DNA from: UBA57 sp963577725
GTDB lineage: Archaea; Thermoproteota; Nitrososphaeria; Nitrososphaerales; UBA57
Direction: 5' to 3'
DNA: 64,000 nt
Assembly: GCA_047517285.1 (NCBI GenBank)
Contig: JAKZTE010000010.1
Coordinates: forward strand, 1 to 64,000
Made by a program: the position numbers and the translations under genes. Below the pieces are notes generated by a model that searched no databases, was not told the DNA's origin, and saw nothing but the letters and a program-made list of their open reading frames with translations. This document shows positions 15,181-23,555 of this stretch, piece after piece (the first letter of the stretch is position 1; every line of letters begins with the position of its first letter).

Positions 15181-17579
15181 CCACAGCTAGAATAAGCACA
15201 AGATAAACATTTACTACAGCCTTCTGCATATATCAGACTCATTTCTCCACACTCTGTACATTTACTTCTATTATTTGTATTTGTACCTGATATTTCTAAT
15301 ACTTCCTTCTCTATTTCTTGTTTGTCTGTAATTGTTACTTCCGATTCTGCATGTATTGAATCTGCTAATGCATGAGCAACTGCATCTGGAACTGATCTAA
15401 TTGGAATACTTGTACCTTTTGTCTGATGCCAAGATATATTCTTTGTTTGTATTCCCCTCATTGTCTTTATTATTGATTTAACATTAACATCTGACTGTAA
15501 TGCTATTGAAATCAGTCTACCCATTCCTTCATATGCTGCCTTTTCTTCGTCCCCTGATTTTCCTCTTTCTATGAATACTTCTCTTGGATTTCCTTCTTGA
15601 TCTTTATTTATTGTTATGAATAATCCGCTATTTGTATAGGTAAATCTATAAGTCCTTCCTATAAGGTATTCTGGCCTTTTATATCCTCCAGGAAGTACGT
15701 GCGTAGATCGATTATCCGATTTATTTCCACGAAGGTTTTTAGTCTTATCGGTTTCTAAAACCTGAACATCTAGACATCCATCTCTGTATACTGTTATGCC
15801 CTTACAATGCGTGTTATAGGCTAATCTATATGACTCATTTACATCTTCTTTGGTTGCTTCATTCGCAAGGTTTATTGTTTTACTTACTCCGTCATCAACA
15901 AATTCTTGAAAAGCCGATTGCATGAGAACGTGTTGATTTCCAGATAAATCTGCTGCAATTGGAAACATTTCTTTTATTTCTCTAGGAACCCAGGATATAT
16001 TCTGAATACTTCCTCCGTTTTCAGAAATCTCTTTTATCTTTTCTTTATCTAGAATGATATTATGGTCTTCTAATGTTATTGCAAATGATTCATTTAGGTA
16101 ATGAAGTTCTTCGAAGTCTTCACTTCTTTCTTTAATCCTTGAATGCCTGACAAAAACTAGAGCAAAATGAGGTTCTATTCCTGGCGAACAGTTTGCTATT
16201 GTTCCAATCGAACCTGTAGGGGCGATAATCGTACAGTTCACATTTCTGACTTCTCTTCCAACCTTCGCAAAATCACTCTTGTCCCAATATGGGAATGTAC
16301 CTCTGGTTTCTGCTAACTCTTCAGACATTTTCCAAGCTACCTCTGAAATAAATTTCATTAATTCTCTTGAAAAACGAAATGATTCTTCTGAACCATATCT
16401 CATTCTCAATTTACTTAATAAATCTGCCAATCCCATTACACCTAGTCCTAATCGCCTCATGTTATGCGATAGTTCTTCAATTTCTTTTGTTGGATATTTA
16501 TTCTTTGTAACAACATTGTCAAGAAAGTGTATTGCATTTCTTGTACATTCTCGAAGTTTATCCCAATCTATGCCATCATTGTCTGCATTGGTGAATTTTG
16601 CAACATTTATAGAACCTAGATTACAACTTTCATTTGGCAGTAGTGGGACTTCACCACATGGATTCGTTGATTCAATTTTAAAATACTCTCTAACTGGATT
16701 CGATCTACTGTTATTTATTTTGTCTATAAAAATTAATCCTGGATCCGCACATTCCCATGCACAATCAATAATTTTCTGCCATAGTTCTTTTGCTTTGATT
16801 CTTTCACCTTCCCCTCCACATAACTTACATTTTACTTCGTCTTCTGACGGATAGACATTTTTTCTACATTTATTACATTTCAAAACTTCTCTTCCAGTTC
16901 TTGGATTAATAAATTTATGATATTCTTCTTTTTCCAATCTACTCATAAAGTTGTCAGTTATTGCCACTGAAACATTAAATTCTTTCATAACTTTTGCTTC
17001 TTCTGGCAGTTTCATGTTATTACGTTTCATTTCAATAAATTCTACCACATCTGGATGTTCGATATTTACTATTCCCATATTTGCTCCTCTTCTTTTTCCT
17101 CCTTGTTTGATTACTTGTGTACATTTATCAAACAATTGCATAAATGATACAGGTCCTGATGCTACTGATCCCGTGGAACCTACTTGGTCTCCTTCCGGTC
17201 TTAGCTTTGAGAATGAAAAACCTGTTCCCCCTCCTGTTTTTTGTACTATGGCCTGAGTTTTTACTGCATCTAGTATTGAACTAGTATTGTCCTCTACAGG
17301 TAATACAAAACATGCTGATAACTGCCCTAATGGCGCTCCTGCATTCATTAGCGTTGGAGAATTTGGTAAGAATTCAAAACTCTTCATCATTTTATAAAAT
17401 ATTTCCTTGGATTCTTCTTTATCAAAGTCCTGATATTCTTCATCTGCACTTGCTATCGCTCTTGCAACTCTTCTGAATAATTCATCTGGCTTTTCTTGTT
17501 TTCCATCTTCAAATTTTAACAAATATCTGGCCTTCAAAACTTTCATTACATTTTCGGATAAAGTATCATTAATCTCCAT
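15177..17579 (-). CDS. nrdJ: adenosylcobalamin-dependent (class II) ribonucleotide reductase
   Basis: Makes deoxyribonucleotides using a B12-generated thiyl radical. Expected catalytic residues are visible: redox Cys90 (LSACFVLP), NPCGE with thiyl Cys308 and Glu310, redox Cys319 (ESCNLGSINV), and APTGSIGTIANCSPGIEPHF. The C-terminus has the TSCPD-like region and a Cys-rich tail (CTECG, CSKCLSC, SSCG) that re-reduces the active site. A four-Cys insertion (235, 238, 251, 254) looks like a small zinc ribbon. The N-terminus lacks an ATP cone, so overall activity control by dATP must come from elsewhere; the ATP-cone regulator immediately upstream is a candidate. 800 residues, ATG start, no intein. 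Confidence 0.95.
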   Translation of the reverse strand: MEINDTLSENVMKVLKARYLLKFEDGKQEKPDELFRRVARAIASADEEYQDFDKEESKEIFYKMMKSFEFLPNSPTLMNAGAPLGQLSACFVLPVEDNTSSILDAVKTQAIVQKTGGGTGFSFSKLRPEGDQVGSTGSVASGPVSFMQLFDKCTQVIKQGGKRRGANMGIVNIEHPDVVEFIEMKRNNMKLPEEAKVMKEFNVSVAITDNFMSRLEKEEYHKFINPRTGREVLKCNKCRKNVYPSEDEVKCKLCGGEGERIKAKELWQKIIDCAWECADPGLIFIDKINNSRSNPVREYFKIESTNPCGEVPLLPNESCNLGSINVAKFTNADNDGIDWDKLRECTRNAIHFLDNVVTKNKYPTKEIEELSHNMRRLGLGVMGLADLLSKLRMRYGSEESFRFSRELMKFISEVAWKMSEELAETRGTFPYWDKSDFAKVGREVRNVNCTIIAPTGSIGTIANCSPGIEPHFALVFVRHSRIKERSEDFEELHYLNESFAITLEDHNIILDKEKIKEISENGGSIQNISWVPREIKEMFPIAADLSGNQHVLMQSAFQEFVDDGVSKTINLANEATKEDVNESYRLAYNTHCKGITVYRDGCLDVQVLETDKTKNLRGNKSDNRSTHVLPGGYKRPEYLIGRTYRFTYTNSGLFITINKDQEGNPREVFIERGKSGDEEKAAYEGMGRLISIALQSDVNVKSIIKTMRGIQTKNISWHQTKGTSIPIRSVPDAVAHALADSIHAESEVTITDKQEIEKEVLEISGTNTNNRSKCTECGEMSLIYAEGCSKCLSCAYSSCG

Positions 17580-17931
17580 ATCTACTCAACTCACTGGGAC
17601 AATTTACTATGCAGTCGAAGTATATGAGCATTTAACAAATTATCCGGTAAATGCACGTGCGTTGAAATACAACTAATTAAATTAACACTTTGTTCATCTT
17701 TTTTATACCATTCAAAAACTAAACTATTCATATCACTCTATGGATAAATCTGTATTTGATATTGTGATGTAGATTTTTTTGACAAGATATTTCTCCTTGC
17801 ACTCTAGTCGCATTTCATTTATACATGAAAATACCTGTTAATCGATTCAATCAGTTTGTTTTGAACCTTGTTTTTTATTAATATATTGTTATTCGGTCAA
17901 TTGTTTCTGACTTACTGATTATAAAAATACA
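17580..17931. other. 352-bp intergenic region upstream of nrdJ
   Basis: By far the longest gene-free stretch in this part of a compact chromosome. No convincing ORF, tRNA or B12-riboswitch box was seen. It contains the palindrome GCACGTGC (17653-17660) about 75 bases upstream of the nrdJ ATG, AATCGATT (17840-17847), and ATCAC/GTGAT arms about 30 bases apart (from about 17731). These are candidates for control of nrdJ by the neighbouring regulator, but none is proven. Confidence 0.5.
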
Positions 17932-20013
17932 TTACCTGACCGGGTATTCTTGCAATGATGTTGAATTACAATTACTGCATTTTTCTGTGTTGTGTACGTT
18001 CTTCGCAGCACATGATATACATACTTTTAATCTACAGTAATATTTGAAGAACGTCACTTTCTTTGCTACTTTTGCAGTTATTTCCAAAAAATTCTTAATT
18101 GTCGAATTCGACAAATCCAGATAAATAGCATGCCCTCCTTTGAATTTATTCATATAGGCACATACTTCTTCGATCTTTTCTGGTTCATCCAAATTCAATA
18201 TTACTGATTGTTGATATTCTTTCGATTCTGATTTTATAATGACTCTTGCTTTTCCGAATTTCTCTATATCGATATTTGTAAATCTTTTTGCAGAATCATC
18301 CGCTATTGAAGATAATCCGAATTCTTCGCCTAATTTCTTACCTGACTTAGATATTTCTTCCATGGCCGTGTCTACTATCTTTCCGGCCAATTTTCCCCTC
18401 TCTTTAGCAGTAGCTTTTGTACCTAGAAGACTGTCTATCGCTTCATCTAGTCCTGTTAAATTAATTATGAGTGGTATCTTTTGGTTAGAAATAATTCCTG
18501 TATTGATATTCAACAATGGCAATAGTCCTTTGCCAATCATATCATCAATTATTTCTCTCCTTGTCGACAATGCAGATATTGCTGTTTTTAAAATTAAATT
18601 AACTTTTGCTCTAAAATACGTATCATCTTTATTCGATTCATATGCAAGTCTTGGTAGGTTTATTGACACTGCATGTAATACAATATTTCCACTTGCATTA
18701 TTCTTTACAATGGACTTGTTTATTCCTGTATATGAAAAATTATTCTTTGGATCTGCATTTATTGCAATATATCCACCTTTCTTAATAATCCCAAATATTT
18801 TCTTAGATAATTCTGTATTTTGTGAATCTATTTGCGGTATGATTAATGTTATCTTTGGAATGGCAACTGTTTGTATATACGACTCATAACTTTCTAAAAT
18901 TAATTTATATATCTTTGAAAGTTGTTTCTCATCTATTTTTAAATTCTTCTGAACAGTAAGATTTATTGATATACACGGATCACTGCCATCTGATACAACT
19001 TGCGAAATCATTTTAAACATTTGTATTATGTTTTCTTTTGAACTTGCTAGTGTTTTATTATCTAAGAAACTGATTATATATTCGATAAAGTTATTATAAG
19101 ATAGCTCTACGTTTATTTCTTTACTTAGTTCAGTAGTCAGCAAAACGATATTCATAATGCTGTTTGAAAAGTTTTCAGCTTTGCTGATTTGAACCGAACT
19201 CAATAACTTCCCTTTTATTTTTATTCCTTGCGTTGGAAGCGAACCCAAATTCACAAAAATGGTATCTGGTTTCAAACCCCAGACACCTAAATTAGAAATG
19301 TGAATATCTCCTGATAAATGAGCATCTGTTACATCTCTTGATAATTGATTCAGTAGTAGATATTCTGAAAATACCTCCTTTGAGGTTTGTGTTATTAGCG
19401 ATGAAACTCCGTTATCGCTCCTTGTACTCTGTTTTAACATCTGCGTCACATCGTGAATAGGCAATCCAATTCTTGTTAATTTATGCCTATACTCTTCATA
19501 TCCGTGTTCTATTAGTAATGCATTTACTATTTCCCTAATCAATGGCGCAGTCAGATAGCTTGTCTGAAACTTATACAATCTTGCTTCTGCTTCGCTTGTC
19601 ATTTTTTGCGCTAAATCTACAGGCATTCCTGCTTCTTTGACTAATGCTTGTAGAATCTTATCTGGCTTGAACTCTTCCATCATTTCTTTAGACGTTCTAA
19701 CATAAATCTTTCCACTTTCTATTACACTCTGTTCCTCTATTTGCCTGGTTAAATTCAGAATCAATCTTCCCAAGTTTGTTACTGTATACCTCCTTTCTGA
19801 TCGGTTTAATGTAACCAGCATCTGTTTAACTAGCTTTCTTAGATGATATGCAAATTTACCTGATTCTTTTTTCGACTTAAACCCCGCAAGTGTCTTTAAC
19901 TCAGAATAACTTAGGGGCCCTTTTGCATTTAATATACGTAAAATATCTAGACGATTTGACGAAGCAATTACAGAATAAATAGTCCTTACCCTTTTTGACG
20001 TTCTGTAAGGCAT
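17932..20013 (-). CDS. winged-helix / ATP-cone / NrdD-like protein without a glycyl-radical site (probable nucleotide-responsive regulator)
   Basis: Residues (numbered from ATG 20013): about 1-85 are an ArsR-like winged helix (NRLDILRILNAKGPLSYSEL and a YHLRKLVKQMLV recognition region); about 103-190 are an ATP cone (IYVRTSKEMMEEFKPDKILQ to HKLTRIGLPIHDV); then an anaerobic-RNR (NrdD)-like body; and last a zinc ribbon with Cys660, 665, 668, 679 and 682. In true NrdD the zinc ribbon is followed by a glycyl-radical RVxGY segment; here the chain ends seven residues after SLQEYP-like sequence, so the radical glycine is absent. A catalytic role is therefore unlikely. ATG 20013 fits a leaderless start from the TATA at 20032-20040; TTG 20022 would add three residues. 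It lies directly upstream of nrdJ on the same strand. I infer a dNTP/ATP-sensing regulator, functionally like NrdR. Confidence 0.75.
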   Translation of the reverse strand: MPYRTSKRVRTIYSVIASSNRLDILRILNAKGPLSYSELKTLAGFKSKKESGKFAYHLRKLVKQMLVTLNRSERRYTVTNLGRLILNLTRQIEEQSVIESGKIYVRTSKEMMEEFKPDKILQALVKEAGMPVDLAQKMTSEAEARLYKFQTSYLTAPLIREIVNALLIEHGYEEYRHKLTRIGLPIHDVTQMLKQSTRSDNGVSSLITQTSKEVFSEYLLLNQLSRDVTDAHLSGDIHISNLGVWGLKPDTIFVNLGSLPTQGIKIKGKLLSSVQISKAENFSNSIMNIVLLTTELSKEINVELSYNNFIEYIISFLDNKTLASSKENIIQMFKMISQVVSDGSDPCISINLTVQKNLKIDEKQLSKIYKLILESYESYIQTVAIPKITLIIPQIDSQNTELSKKIFGIIKKGGYIAINADPKNNFSYTGINKSIVKNNASGNIVLHAVSINLPRLAYESNKDDTYFRAKVNLILKTAISALSTRREIIDDMIGKGLLPLLNINTGIISNQKIPLIINLTGLDEAIDSLLGTKATAKERGKLAGKIVDTAMEEISKSGKKLGEEFGLSSIADDSAKRFTNIDIEKFGKARVIIKSESKEYQQSVILNLDEPEKIEEVCAYMNKFKGGHAIYLDLSNSTIKNFLEITAKVAKKVTFFKYYCRLKVCISCAAKNVHNTEKCSNCNSTSLQEYPVR

Positions 20014-20031
20014 TGAGGACAAGATATACTA

Positions 20032-20040
20032 TATAAATAA
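20032..20040 (-). promoter_or_regulatory. TATA box of the ATP-cone regulator gene
   Basis: On the minus strand this reads TTATTTATAT-like sequence centred about 24 bases before ATG 20013, consistent with a leaderless transcript and with choosing that ATG over TTG 20022. Confidence 0.5.
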
Positions 20041-20124
20041 AATATGCATTTAAAGCTTAAGTTATTTTGACCTAATTCTATCAAATCTAGATATGCTTTT
20101 TTATTTTGACAATTATACGTTATT

Positions 20125-20200
20125 GGGGCGGTTGTCTAGTCTGGTCTAAGATGTTTGCTTTGGGAGCAAGTGATCGGGAGTTCAAATCTCCCTCGCCCCA
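20125..20200 (+). tRNA. tRNA-Pro (anticodon TGG)
   Basis: Seven-base acceptor stem GGGGCGG with TCGCCCC, anticodon stem TTTGC/GCAAG with loop TTTGGGA (anticodon TGG, G37), T arm CGGGAGTTCAAATCTCCC, discriminator A. CCA is not encoded and there is no intron. It sits between the ATP-cone regulator and the Vgb-like gene, both on the opposite strand. Confidence 0.95.
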
Positions 20201-20211
20201 TACAATTCTCC

Positions 20212-21633
20212 TTATTTTATAATTAATCTTATAGGAATCGATTGTGTTATTTCTTGACTCTCTACACTTATCATTATTGTATATATTCCAACATCTAGAT
20301 TCTCTGCTTTTATCAAAATTGGTATTTCCTGTATTGTATCGAATTCACTATCTATCTGTTCAAATGTTATAGAAACATTTTCTAGCAATCCATTTATTGT
20401 AAACGTTCCAGAACTTCTCATATCTACCATTATCATATCCTTCGGTTCAATTATCAATGTGATTTCTTTTAGTCCATTTCTATTCATGTGAATTTCCCTT
20501 GTAGATGCTTCGATAGTAAATTCGAGAGTCTTTTGCGCATCTAGTACTGCAATCTTATTTTCTGTCCACTCAGTAAACCAGATATTTCCTTGATTATCTA
20601 TGTCAAATTGAAGTGGATTAGATATTCCTCCCCAGTCAAAATTTTTTGTAGGTATCTCGTATTCAATCAATATCTGATTGGCCATATCAAATTTTGCTAT
20701 AGTATTTGACTGGTGAATGTTCATCCAAATATTTCCATCTTTATCAAATTTGTTCCAATAAGGTAGCGTTGTTGTAAAGTCTGATTTACTTGCAGACGTG
20801 ACAAATTTTGTATACGTGTTATTTTCAAGATTAAATAAAACAAATTGACTAGACCCATGATCATTTATCCATATTTTATTATCCTTTATTGCTATACCTA
20901 CTGGGGATGTTATACCTTCAGGTAATTTATAGGAAGTAAATTCTCCATCCTTATAATTCCCTAGATGCCCTTCAATTGGCCATGTAAGCATTGTAAACCA
21001 AATCCTTCCTTCATTATCTGTTGCAATACCTCCTAAAACCTCTAAATCTATTTCTGGCGTAATTTCACTTATTCCATTACTTGTATTCGAAGATAATTTA
21101 TTCTTATCTAATATTGCAATCTTCTTTCCAAATATTTCTGAAACTATTATATTATCTTCAGTATTAATTATCTGAACCGGATATGCATTTTCAGTAGGTA
21201 AAATATAATGTTCAAATATATTTTCTGATTTTATGTATCTCCATATAAAATTATTTTGATGATCGGTGAACCAAATATCGCCATCAATTGCAATCATACT
21301 CCACGATTGGATATTTGAATAAACATCTGAAATTATAAATTCATTAAATGAATCTTCTTCTGGATTGTACGAAGCTATTTTACTGTGATTGTTCTCTATG
21401 AACCATACTGTCCCCTCACTATCGATTGTTATTGCAACTGGGGCCGAACATTTACTCGGTATTACGTATTCTTTGATGTATCTGTTGTTATTTTCATATC
21501 TTAAATTACAACTATCTTGAACTTCCTCCTCTGGATCATTATTCGAATTATCGATTAATTGTGTTCCTATTATTAATCCGAAAATTATCGGTATTATTAA
21601 TACCATTGCCAATATTCTTCTTGTTATTACCAA
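20212..21633 (-). CDS. secreted Vgb/SMP-30-like beta-propeller protein
   Basis: A 473-residue protein with an N-terminal membrane or signal helix (ILAMVLIIPIIFGLIIG). It has about six repeats of the virginiamycin-B-lyase/NHL type: APVAITIDSEGTVWFIENNH, GGIATDNEGRIWFTMLTWP, DIDNQGNIWFTEWTENK. The C-terminal 100 residues form a beta-rich domain of about Ig size (GLKEITLIIEPKDMIMVDM). Archaeal and bacterial relatives are usually called streptogramin lyases, but that activity is not implied; a surface-binding or sensing role is as likely. The start is TTG. Its low-complexity start and blade repeats are clear, function is not. Confidence 0.75.
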   Translation of the reverse strand: MVITRRILAMVLIIPIIFGLIIGTQLIDNSNNDPEEEVQDSCNLRYENNNRYIKEYVIPSKCSAPVAITIDSEGTVWFIENNHSKIASYNPEEDSFNEFIISDVYSNIQSWSMIAIDGDIWFTDHQNNFIWRYIKSENIFEHYILPTENAYPVQIINTEDNIIVSEIFGKKIAILDKNKLSSNTSNGISEITPEIDLEVLGGIATDNEGRIWFTMLTWPIEGHLGNYKDGEFTSYKLPEGITSPVGIAIKDNKIWINDHGSSQFVLFNLENNTYTKFVTSASKSDFTTTLPYWNKFDKDGNIWMNIHQSNTIAKFDMANQILIEYEIPTKNFDWGGISNPLQFDIDNQGNIWFTEWTENKIAVLDAQKTLEFTIEASTREIHMNRNGLKEITLIIEPKDMIMVDMRSSGTFTINGLLENVSITFEQIDSEFDTIQEIPILIKAENLDVGIYTIMISVESQEITQSIPIRLIIK

Positions 21634-21718
21634 AATCTCTTATTTACACCCCTCATTTTTATTATATTGTAGAAGCCTTTTAATTTATTATAAGCTACTC
21701 AAATCAATAATAAATAAT

Positions 21719-21834
21719 GCCGGGGTTGCCGAGCCAGGTCAAAGGCGCTGGACTTAAGATCGCCCTTCTTGGAGGGCCAAGTATATGACATCCCGTCACT
21801 TAGGTGTTCGTGGGTTCAAATCCCACCCCCGGCA
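21719..21834 (+). tRNA. tRNA-Leu (anticodon TAA) with 31-nt intron
   Basis: Acceptor GCCGGGG/CCCCGGC, D arm GCCGAGCCAGGTCAAAGGC, anticodon loop CTTAAGA with TAA at 21755-21757, a short variable arm CACTTAGGTG, T arm GTGGGTTCAAATCCCAC, discriminator A followed by CCA (21835-21837). The gene is about 31 bases longer than the mature form. Removing 21759-21789 restores anticodon stem CTGGA/TCCCG (one T-C mismatch). The intron carries its own hairpin GCCCT-TCTTGG-AGGGC. Because ATC occurs at both junctions, the exact cut can shift by up to three bases without changing the tRNA. Confidence 0.85.
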
Positions 21835-21881
21835 CCATCTTTGTAGAAAGACTAATACCTATGCTATTGCGAATATAATTC

Positions 21882-22088
21882 ATGTCAATTGTAATAAATC
21901 GTAAATTTGATTCTGATTTAATGTTTCGAGCTATCGGAATAATATTGATTATTCTAGGTTTATTGTCTGCTAATTATACTTCTTCTACTCAAACACTTGC
22001 CCCTCAAATAGTTCCAATATATTATTTCATCTCCGCAGTGCTCATCTTGTCAGGATTATTTGGCCTTATTTCTGTCATCCGCGATTAA
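21882..22088 (+). CDS. small two-helix membrane protein, function unknown
   Basis: A 68-residue protein with two hydrophobic helices (about 15-33, FRAIGIILIILGLLSANYTS; and about 43-65, VPIYYFISAVLILSGLFGLI) joined by a short Thr/Ser/Gln loop. It resembles many small archaeal membrane proteins but matches no family I know. It lies between tRNA-Leu and the decayed inositol-phosphate synthase gene. The hydrophobic pattern and intact frame beside a pseudogene support it being real. Confidence 0.5.
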   Translation: MSIVINRKFDSDLMFRAIGIILIILGLLSANYTSSTQTLAPQIVPIYYFISAVLILSGLFGLISVIRD

Positions 22089-22123
22089 ACTATAAATCAT
22101 ATTATTCACTGATTAATGCTAAA

Positions 22124-23204
22124 TGATTCGAACAGTAATTCTTGGAGTGGGCAATTCAGTAAGTGCATTAGTGCACGGTATTGAATATTATAAGAAAATA
22201 TAAAATAACAAAGATAAAACTGATGAATATGGACTTTGGCATCCATTAGTTGGTAATTATAAAATATCTGATATTGATTTAGTCGGATATTATGATATTG
22301 AAGAAAATAAAATCGGCCTTGAACTTCACAAAAGCATATTTTCCCCTTCCAATAAATTATAAAAATTTGTTGATCTGGACGCATCTTCAATCAATGTTGA
22401 ACCAGGACTCTTATCTGATCGCGCTATGAACGAAAACCTTCAATCTTCTATTAACTTCTCAAATGAATGTGGCTTCGATCCATTTATGTAATCTGAATTC
22501 CATGATTCACTGAAAAAGAAAAATCCTGATATTGTAATTAATTTGATTTCATCAGGTCTTCATAAAAGATCTGAGAAATATGCAGAAATATCTGCGGATA
22601 TCGGTTCTAATTTTATTAATGCTACGCCTACTAGTATTGCAACTAACGAATCATTCATAACGACTTTCAAAGATAAAAAACTGATTGTTGTAGGAGACGA
22701 TTTAACGAGTCAATTCGGCGGAACTGCATTTCATAAATGACTAATGAATCTGATGCACGAACGCGGCATACGAATAAACAAAAGTTATCAATTAGATGCA
22801 GGAGGAGGCATTGAGACAAATAATACTGTGGAAGAAGATTTGCGCGTATTGAAACGTAAAGTTAAGTCTACTACTATTGAATCAGAATTGCCCTATGACG
22901 TTAAAACCGTTTCAGGTACTACTGATTATGTTGATTTTATGGGTAATTCTCGAACTAATTACTTGTGGCTTGAATGTGATTCATTTCTTGGTTCCAAAGT
23001 TCGATTCGATATTTATTTGAGAAGTACTGACGGACCTAATGCCGGCGTATTGCTGTTAGATATAATTCGCGGTATTGATATTCACACGATATGGCTGAAT
23101 ATGGACCCATTGAAGAACTGTCTAATTTTGGGTTTAAATCAACAATTACTAAGAATGATCTTAGACAATCATATCAGAATTTCTCAAAAAAATATATTCT
23201 ATAG
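22124..23204 (+). pseudogene. ino1: myo-inositol-1-phosphate synthase pseudogene
   Basis: Conceptual translation matches INO1-type synthase along its length: LGVGNSVSALVHGIEYYKK (NAD-binding start), YGLWHPLVGNYKISDIDLVG, GDDLTSQFGGTAFHK, VSGTTDYVDFMGNSRTNYLW and STDGPNAGVLLLDIIRG. It cannot make that protein: a one-base loss at about 22139-22141 shifts frame after the sixth codon; stops follow in the main frame at 22201 (TAA), 22360 (TAA), 22489 (TAA) and 22738 (TGA); and a second frameshift near 23083-23088 is needed to reach the C-terminal GPIEELSNFGFKSTITK and the stop at 23202-23204. The enzyme makes L-myo-inositol-1-phosphate from glucose-6-phosphate for archaeal inositol phospholipids. 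Shorter open frames inside (22543-22740, 22744-23208) are remnants. Confidence 0.9.
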
Positions 23205-23218
23205 TTAATATAATTGAG

Positions 23219-23306
23219 CGCCGTCTACAGGATTTTCATTTGTAATCTTGAACCTGCGACCAGTTGATTAACAGTCAACTGCTCTACCACGCTGAGCTAA
23301 GACGGC
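23219..23306 (-). tRNA. tRNA-Asn (anticodon GTT) with 14-nt intron in the T loop
   Basis: Minus-strand gene: acceptor GCCGTCT/AGACGGC, D arm GCTCAGCGTGGTAGAGC, anticodon stem GTTGA/TCAAC with loop CTGTTAA (GTT, complement of 23270-23272), discriminator G as usual for Asn. The T stem GCAGG/CCTGT is intact, but its loop is 21 rather than 7 nt. Removing 14 nt (complement of 23234-23247, or a version shifted by one or two A's) gives the normal TTCAAAT and a 74-nt tRNA. No CCA is encoded. Confidence 0.88.
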
Positions 23307-23555
23307 TAACGACACTCAAAATACGAACGATGCAATTATTTATATCAATTTCTTTTATTTTCTTTATACCTCTAATTTATTACTTTAACCTAATTGTCGG
23401 TTTTGTCAAAGGATTATTACATTGATTTGTAAATGAATCTTGTTCGTAATAATTATTGATTTATTATGTCCTGGAAATTAGTTCACAAGAGAATGCGAAA
23501 AAAGAGTAAAACAAAGGCTCTTGATTGGCAACAATAGATTCTTCTTAATTATATG
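23307..23555. other. intergenic region between two minus-strand tRNA genes
   Basis: About 250 bases with no convincing gene. A 23-codon, very basic open frame (23466-23537, plus strand, MSWKLVHKRMRKKSKTKALD...) starts with ATG and ends with TAG, but it has no ribosome-binding site and no recognised relative, so it is not called. Confidence 0.4.

Noticed and set aside
9206..17579. Inteins in atpA, atpB or nrdJ, common insertion targets in archaea
   Set aside because: Protein lengths are normal and motif spacing is unbroken.
17580..17931. Cobalamin riboswitch before the B12-dependent reductase
   Set aside because: I found no B12-box-like GCCACTG segment or the expected multi-stem layout.
21759..21789. 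Reading the extra tRNA-Leu bases as a long variable arm
   Set aside because: The extra sequence follows the anticodon loop directly; the anticodon stem and a normal short variable arm only form after its removal.
22543..23208. Two open frames (22543-22740 and 22744-23208) that could be taken as separate small genes
   Set aside because: Both are consecutive pieces of one inositol-phosphate synthase sequence split by a TGA; neither has a ribosome-binding site or a complete domain.
23466..23537. Very basic 23-codon open frame between two tRNA genes
   Set aside because: No ribosome-binding site, no recognised relative, and chance frames of this size are expected in 250 bases.
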